From: Dromiciops gliroides
Taxonomy: Eukaryota; Chordata; Mammalia; Microbiotheria; Microbiotheriidae
Length of the DNA: 64,000 bases
Assembly: GCF_019393635.1 (NCBI RefSeq)
Contig: NC_057867.1
Coordinates: 50,602,143-50,666,142 of the forward strand
Direction: 5' to 3'
Shown here: one piece after another, positions 57,669 through 64,000 of the stretch
Position numbering within the stretch: position 1 is the first letter of the stretch
How the letters are laid out: the number at the start of each line of letters is the position of its first letter
Translations under genes and position numbers: made by a program
The notes under the pieces: model-generated
Seen by the model: only the letters and a program-made list of their open reading frames with translations
The model's database searches: none
Told to the model about the DNA's origin: nothing

Positions 57669-58469
57669 CTTCTCTTTTTATATCTTTCTTGTTGACTTAA
57701 ATGCCCGTGTTCAAGGTTTCTGAGTTTTATTCTTCCCAAAATCTTTGGTAATTTCAGTTTTTCCCTTCATTTCCCCTTGTCACTCACTTTATGACTCCTT
57801 CCCTTCAAATCCCCTCAGGCTGGACCTCAAAGTGGACTGTCTTCTACACTGAGGGATTCACTTTTCACCAGCCTCAATCCCTGCCTTAAGTGACTTCTGG
57901 GAGTACAGAACTGGATGCCAGTCCCTGTTTTTTCAGGCTTAGGATAGTCTCTCATACATGCTGATCTCTTTCCCTAGTTACTTCTATTCTTTATCGATCT
58001 GGCTAAGTGTGGCTATAGCAATGTGCCATAGTCACAGGCACAACACATGTCCTCTTTAGACTAAGGTAACAGCAAGGTGATTGCTGAGTGGCTCCTAGAG
58101 CACAAGCCCATGAGTCAGGTTTCTAGTTAGGGGCTGGGAGGGAGGGAGGGAGATGCTGAGTTAGCCTTTAAGGATTAGAGATTAGCCTTCTTTGGTGTTA
58201 ATTTATCAGATTGTTACTTTATTAAGCTTTTTGGTGCCAAGATAGCTGCAGTTACTTGACTTGCACATAATTCTTGTTTTAGAGAATTTGGGAGAATCAA
58301 AGAAAATGTCTAGTCCTCCATCTTGTTGGTCAAATGACCCATAAGTTAACTTGGGACTTTGTATATACCTCTACATCCTTTCCTAACTACAAGTTACAGA
58401 TATACTTGGACCATTTTAATGTGGCAAATGTGACTTAATTTAAATAACTAGGAAAAAAGATATATTCAT

Positions 58470-58680
58470 AAGAGAGACAGTGTGGTACAGTGGAAAGAGC
58501 TGAAATTGGGTGTCACAGGCTCTGAGTGTGAATCTGGGCTGTGCCACTTAATAACCTGTGTCATCTTGGGTAAATCACTTCATCTCTCTGGGCCTCAGTT
58601 CTCTCATCTCTAAAATGAAGAGGTTGGTTCTGGTGGCTTCTGAGGTCCCTTCCATCTTGATCCAAGGTCCCGAGTCCAAC
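58470..58680 (+). mobile_element. MIR
   Basis: Sense copy with the 'tctgaggtcccttcc' tail. Confidence 0.75.
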
Positions 58681-58999
58681 CTGCATCCTTTTTAATTCCT
58701 ACCTGTCCTTTAGAGATAGTCCTTTCAGCATTCCCTTGTCCTCCTTGGCCCCCTACCCCTTACTCAATAATTCTCCTCTAATACAGGATGTATCCCTAAG
58801 TCTGAGTGAAGTTTTAAGCTATTAGAAAGAACTTTGGGGATGCCCTGTATATTGTGCTCCGGATCTTTTTTCCAAAATCAGTTCCATTAATTATTTTTTG
58901 TTTTGACACCAGTCATATACTATCAAATGACTTCTACCCATGGGCCTACTATTTTAAATCTTTTGTAAGGCAATAGTCATCCCCTAATTGATCAGTGAT
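58681..58999. other. Unassigned intron sequence
   Basis: Possibly an L2/CR1 3' scrap; not firm. Confidence 0.25.
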
Positions 59000-59235
59000 T
59001 AGCACTGGAGGAAGGATTTTAGAGAACAACCAGTCCAAAGAGGAAAAGGAAGCTGCCCAAGGCTGCACAAGGAAGAGTATCAGGTACAGGATTCAAACCT
59101 GAGTACTCTGGCTCCTAAGCCATTGCTCTTGTCACTGTACTCCACTGCCTTCTTTGGGAAGTCTTCTGGGGAGGGAAGCCTTAACTAATCATCAGCACCT
59201 CCCCCAGTACCTAGCACAGTGGGTGCTCAATAGAG
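59000..59235 (-). mobile_element. MIR, then L2/CR1-like scrap
   Basis: Antisense MIR to about 59150; the next 80 bp (cctagcacagtgggtgctca) resemble a LINE 3' end on the + strand. Confidence 0.55.
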
Positions 59236-59353
59236 ATTTCTTCCTTGATACTAGAATTGGACCGAGCAGAAAGCAATTTTTTTTTCTTTTTTTAATTATA
59301 AAAGTATTTTATTATTTTCCAGTTACATGTAGAGATAGTTTTCGACAATTTTA

Positions 59354-59492
59354 TTTTGGTGAGGCAATTGGGGTTAAGTGACTTGCCCAGGGTCACACAG
59401 CTAGTAAGTGTCAAGTGTCAGAGACTGGATTTGAACTCAGGTCCTCCTGAATCCAGGGCCCATGCTTTATCCACTGCGCCACCTAGCTGCCC
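59354..59492 (-). mobile_element. CORE-SINE, subfamily B, in L1 3' UTR
   Basis: Imperfect flanking repeat (cgacaattttatttt and tgacatttgttttta). Confidence 0.9.
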
Positions 59493-61403
59493 CCTTGACA
59501 TTTGTTTTTATAAGATTTCTAGTTTCAAATTTTCCTCCCTCCCCCTCCCCAAGACAGCAATTAATCTGATATAGGTTATATATGTACAGTCACATTAAAC
59601 ATATTTCTGCATTAGTCATGCTATGAAAGAAGAATCAGAGCAAAAAGGAAAAACCTCAGAAAAGAAAAAGAACAGCACCAAAACCAAAAGAAACAGTATG
59701 GTTCAAAATGCATCCATATTCCACGGTTCTTTTTTTTCTGGATTTGGAGAGCATTTTCCATCATGAGTCCTTTGGAACTATCTTGTACTATTGTATTGCT
59801 GAGAAGAATCCAGTCTATCACAGTTGTTCAGCCATTCCCCAATTGATGGCAACCCCTCAATTTCTAATTCTTTGCTACCACAAAAAGAGTAGCTATAAAT
59901 ATTTTTGTATATGTGAGTCCTTTTCCCTTTTTAATGATCTCTTTGGGAAAAAGTCCTAATAGTGATATTTCTGGGTCAAAGGGTATGCACAGCTTTATAG
60001 CCCTTTGGGCATAATTCCAAGCTGCTCTCCAGAATGGTTGGACCAGTTCACAGCTCTACCAACAATGCATTAATGCTCCAATTTTTCCACAGCTTCTCCA
60101 ACATTTATTATTTTCCTTTTTTGTCATATTGGTCAATCTGATAGGTATCAGGTGGTACCTCAGAGTTGTTTTAATTTGCATTTCTCTGATCAATAGTGAT
60201 TTAGAGCATTTTTTCATATGGCCATAGATAGCTTTGATTTCTTCATCAGAAAACTGCTTGTTCATATCCTTTGACCATTTCTCAATTGGGGAATGACTTG
60301 GATTCTTATAAATTTGTTTTAGTTCCTGATATATTTTAGAAATGAGGCCTTTATCTTAGAAATACTGGCTATAAAAATTGTTTCCCAACTTTCTAATTTT
60401 GGATGCATTGCTTCTGTTTGTACAAAAACTTTTTTATTTAATGTAATCAAAATCATCCATTTTGCATTTCGTACTATTCTCTATCTCTTGTTTGGTCATA
60501 AACTGTTCTCCTTTCCAAAGATCTATTCCTTCCTCTCCTAATTTACCTATGGTATCACCCTTTATGTCTAAATCATGTACCCATTTTGACTTTATTTTAG
60601 TATAAGGTGTCAGATGTTGGTCTATGCCTAGTTTCTGCCATACTGTCTTCCAGTTTTCCCAGCAGTTTTTGTCAAATACTGAGTTCCTACCCCAGAAGCT
60701 GGAGTCTTTGGGTTTATCAAACAGGACATTACTAAAGTAATTTACTACTGTGTCTCCTGTGCCTAACCTATCCATTGATCCTCCACTCTATTTCTTAGCC
60801 AGTACCAAATAGTTTTGATGACTGCTGCTTTATAGTAAAGCTTCAGATTTGGTACAGCTAGCCCACCTTCCTGTGCATTTTTTTCATTAGTTCCCTTGAT
60901 ATTCTTGACCTTTTGGTTTTCCTGATGAATTTTGTTATTATTTTTTCTAGCTCTATAAAATAATTTTTAGGTAGTCTAATTGGTATGACACTGAATAAAT
61001 AAATTAATTTAGGTAGAATTGTCATTTTTATTATATTAGCTCTGCCTATCCATGAGCAATTAATATTTTCCCAGTTATTTAGATCTGATTTGATTTGTGT
61101 GGAAAGTGTTTTGTGATTGTGTTCATAGAGTTCCTGGATTTGTCTTGGCAAGTAGACTCCCAAGTATTTTATATTGTCAACCTTTACTTTAAATGGATTT
61201 TCTCTTTCTATGTCTTGCTGCTGGACTTTGTTGGTCATGTATAGAAATGATGATGATTTATGTGTGTTTATTTTATATCCTGCCACTTGGCTGAAGTTGT
61301 TAATTGTTTCTACTAATTTTTGAGTTGATTCTCTAGGATTCTCTAAGTATACCATCATACCATTTGCAAAGAGTGATAGCATTGTTTCCTCCTTGCCTAT
61401 TCT

Positions 61404-61552
61404 TTTTTGGGGGGGGCGGGGCAGTTGGGGTTAAGTGACTTGCTTAGGGTCACACAGCTAGTAAGTGTTAAGTGTCTGAGGCCGGATTTGAACTCAGGTC
61501 CTCCTGAATCCAGGGCCGGTGCTCTATCCACTGCACCACCTAGCTGCCCCCT
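61404..61552 (-). mobile_element. CORE-SINE, in L1 ORF2
   Basis: Perfect 15-bp TSD ctccttgcctattct at 61389-61403 and 61553-61567. Confidence 0.95.
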
Positions 61553-62016
61553 CTCCTTGCCTATTCTAATTCCTTTAATTCCTTTTTCTTCTCTGCTTGC
61601 TAAAACTAGCATTTCTAGTATAATATTAAATAATAGAGGTGATAATGGACATCCCTGTTTCACCCCTGATCTTATTGGGAAGGCCTCTAACTTATCTTCA
61701 TTACATATAATGCTTGCTGATGGTTTTAGGTGGATACTGTTTATTATTTTAAGGAAGGCTCCACCTATTCCTAAGCTCTCTAGTGTTTTTATTAGGAATG
61801 GGTGCTGTGTTTTGTCAAAAGCTTTCTCTGCATCTATTGAGATAATCATATGGTTTTGGTTAATTTTCTTATTGATGTGGTTGATTATGTTGATAGTTTT
61901 CCTAATGTTGAACCAGCCCTGCATTCCTGGTATAAATCCCACCTGGTCATAGTATATTATCCTGGTGATCACTTGCTGTAATCTCCTAAAAGTAATATTT
62001 TTTAAAGAACTGCTTT

Positions 62017-62159
62017 AGGGGCAGCTAGGTGGTACAATGGATAAAGCACTGGCCCTGGATTCAGGAGGACCTGAATTCAGATCTGGCCTCAGACACTTGG
62101 CACTTACTAGCTGTGTGACCCTGGACAAGTCACTTAACCCGCATTGCCCCACAAAAAAT
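62017..62159 (+). mobile_element. CORE-SINE, subfamily A
   Basis: 9-bp TSD aactgcttt at 62008-62016 and 62160-62168, at the 5' truncation point of the long L1. Confidence 0.95.
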
Positions 62160-62169
62160 AACTGCTTTG

Positions 62170-64000
62170 CATTTATCCTGTGCATATCTGAGTCTAATAT
62201 CCAACTTTCAAAGCACCAGATAGTATTTTTATAGTTCTAGAAGGGAAAGTAGAATTTTTGGCAGAAAAAAAAAGGGAAAGTTCAACCTCTAGTCATATCA
62301 TGATGGCACAGGAAGAAGTTAACTAGAGTTTGATTTTACACTTGTACCCAAATCATTTAATTGGTTCCACATCTTATTTGTACATTTGAGTTATGGATAG
62401 CAGGGCTTGCTGTTGTTACTTCACAATTAGGAATCAATCATTTTCATTGCCTGTTCTTTAGATTGCCCCAACTTTCTTTAGTATCAAGTTATTGTTCTTT
62501 CTCAGTTGAAATGTCTAAGAGTGGCATTGTGCTTAGGTGACTAGAGAGGAGTGGACCTATATTTAGGAAGACTTGCGTTCACATCTCTCAGCAGGTAATC
62601 ACAACGTCATGAGACTTACTATAGGAGGTTTATGACAAGAGAAATGAACATGCCTGGGAACCCAACAGGCTTGGAAGTTTTTACAGAAGTTTACACTTTT
62701 ATAAAAAGCAGGACATAGGGAGGAGGGGATACCAGGAAGGGGTGTACCATGGGAGGGGGAACAGTGCACCAAAGGTGTAGGACACCCAAACTGCTTCCCC
62801 ATGGAGAGGAGCAGGGTGACAGCAAAAGCTGGGTTCTTTTCCCTTGGGAACTGCTGAACTAGGAAGATAGGAGGGTCTTCTTATCTGCAGAAGACCCCAG
62901 CTGCACAAGCAGTATCCCAGCCTGGCACAGACGACTGGCGCCTGTCTTGCCTCCCAAGGACACACAGGGAGTCCAGCTTGAGGTACAACAACAAATGATG
63001 TCAGCTTAGGGGAGCTTCATCCTTGACACATTCAGGGCCTTCTGCATGCTTGAGTCCAGTGTTTTCTGAAAAAATATGGCAACTCAAAAGGACAAGTTCA
63101 AGGGATGCCTTTAACAGATCCTGTCTTTGACAATTCTTATCATTACCATTTTTATTGTTGTTGTTGTTATTGTTATTATTTCAGACTCACGTGTTGTGTG
63201 AGTCTGAACAAGTCACTTCAGTCCTCTCAAGCAAAACATTAAGTTATAAATGGGGTTATGAAATCCGGACCCTTAACGAGTCCCTCAAGTCAACCTATGA
63301 GGCTTCTTAATTTAAAGAAATAAGCTTTGAATCTTTTTTCAACTTTTAAAAATCGTACTTCCATTCTCCCTACCACCATTTCTAAGCTTTTATTTGTCTG
63401 TTTAGTTGAAAAATCTTTCCCTAAGATGCTTCGTGACCATTCTCTGAATGTCTCCACTCTGGAAGGGCTAATGTTGGAGAATATCTGCTAGATTTTTCTT
63501 ACTGGAAGTTGAGTGAGCATCTTTTACTTGCTGATAACTCCAAGCCCCAAATGCTGGCCTTTGGTCAGACTGATTTCCAAAGTAGACTCTTCTCAGGTTG
63601 GCAGCAGATGCATTGTTTCTGCTCTAAATTTCACTGCTCATTCAAACCTGAGGTCCCTTCAGCTATATCCTGTTAGGTGGTTTAATAGAATCTGTAGCCC
63701 AGTCTTAGCGGAGCGATGTGCTGTATGGTTTTCTAGTTATTTACTCTAGGTTCTAAGCAGTACTCTTTATCTATTCATAATCGGAACTTGCCATTTCCCG
63801 GGTCTCAATTTATATAGCCAGCTCTAAACATCAAAAAAAGCATTTTTTGGTTTATTTTTCCCCTCCTAGAAAAATATTTTCGCTTGGCATTGGAGTAGGT
63901 GGAAATGTTGCAGAAGATGGTTTTTGTATAAGTACTCCCCCAGCATCTCTGGAGTGAAATAGCTACATGATCCAGCATGACAGTCATTCTTCATGGGAAG
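62170..64000. other. Mostly unassigned intron sequence
   Basis: Only weak MIR-like pieces (62520-62600 and 63180-63270) and a (TTG)n run near 63155 are seen. The rest shows no repeat and no exon matching the INTS6 family. Confidence 0.35.

Larger units (their letters stand above)
57093..58345 (-). mobile_element. L1 5' end: 5' UTR and start of ORF1
   Basis: Read leftward, the element starts near 58345 with caacaagatggaggactaga, a typical L1 5' end. About 670 bp of 5' UTR leads to the ORF1 start at 57668. A SINE (57141-57305) interrupts the region just after the ORF1 run. Confidence 0.65.
59281..62012 (-). pseudogene. Antisense L1 with long ORF2 reading, inactivated RT
   Basis: The longest L1 here runs from the 3' UTR (left) to a 5' truncation near 62010. 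Its ORF2 part at 61972-60858 reads [15 protein letters not shown], then DAEKAFDK (box A), then [13 protein letters not shown] (box B). After a SINE insertion (61404-61552) comes LSLFANGMMVYLENP. The active-site FADD box is thus FANG, with both catalytic aspartates lost by G/A transitions. The SINE has a perfect 15-bp TSD (61389-61403 and 61553-61567). A second SINE splits the 3' UTR at 59354-59492. It cannot be active. Confidence 0.85.
48937..64000 (+). other. INTS6-family intron 2, incomplete
   Basis: No third exon was found to the end of the window by reading for the expected AGWKENH-type continuation. The interval is filled with MIR, CORE-SINE, L2/CR1 and L1 insertions, listed separately. 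Every L1 segment I recognise in it lies on the minus strand, antisense to the gene. Confidence 0.7.

Noticed and set aside
61407..61952. 181-codon open frame on the + strand
   Set aside because: It is the complement of an L1 ORF2 and an inserted SINE.
2381..62159. Repeated short peptides such as [13 protein letters not shown] and [16 protein letters not shown]
   Set aside because: These are translations of the CORE-SINE in two directions, seen dozens of times, not a protein family.

Overview
The window is vertebrate nuclear DNA, almost certainly from a marsupial. The main evidence is a tRNA-headed CORE-SINE family present in about fifty copies. It has the head ggggcagctaggtggcgcag, a MIR-like core and a tail reading either 'cattgccccgcaaaa' or 'caattgcctcactaaaa'. 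Many copies keep perfect 10-18 bp target-site duplications (TSDs). Alongside it are MIR copies, longer Mar1-like CORE-SINEs, an RTE-tailed SINE, L2/CR1-clade LINEs, L1 of several ages, a few hAT-like remnants and LTR-retrovirus debris. Nothing bacterial (operons, ribosome binding sites, CRISPR) is present. Species and chromosome cannot be read from the sequence. All boundaries are by eye; no search was run.

Only one real host gene is visible. At 48.1-48.94 kb a CpG-rich promoter on the + strand is followed by an ATG-free 5' leader and two coding exons, 48580-48690 and 48859-48936. They encode the first 63 residues of an Integrator subunit 6 family protein (INTS6/INTS6L), starting with a von Willebrand A domain that carries an intact DxSxS MIDAS motif. 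The first intron is 168 bp. The second runs past the window end, since no third exon was found in the remaining 15 kb. The protein differs from both recalled human paralogues at many positions, which raises the possibility of a divergent or third paralogue. The promoter carries a CCAAT box and the 10-bp E-box palindrome GTCACGTGAC.

Layout: 0-5 kb, an old antisense L1 with nested L1 and SINE insertions. 5-12 kb, SINE-rich DNA with fragments of an ancient unnamed repeat and a long compound microsatellite. 11.4-12.7 kb, a poorly recognised LINE-like repeat with two SINEs inserted one after another at the same site. 12.9-16.6 kb, L2/CR1 LINE carrying a solo LTR and, 1.2 kb on, a second related LTR cut at its 5' end. 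17-20 kb, SINEs and L2/CR1. 20.4-24.9 kb, an old sense L1. 25-32 kb, antisense L1s. 32.0-33.2 kb, an antisense broken retroviral pol. 33.5-34.9 kb, a second copy of the LINE-like repeat. 35-47 kb, mixed MIR, SINE, L1, L2/CR1 and hAT fragments. 47-49.1 kb, the promoter and first exons. 49.1-64 kb, intron 2, where every L1 found lies antisense to the gene; the longest (59.3-62.0 kb) still reads as ORF2 but its reverse-transcriptase active site is mutated.

I see no convincing new multi-gene system. The points most worth checking are the identity of the INTS6-family gene, the two LTRs, the unclassified repeat families, two long hairpins and the repeated insertion at one target site.
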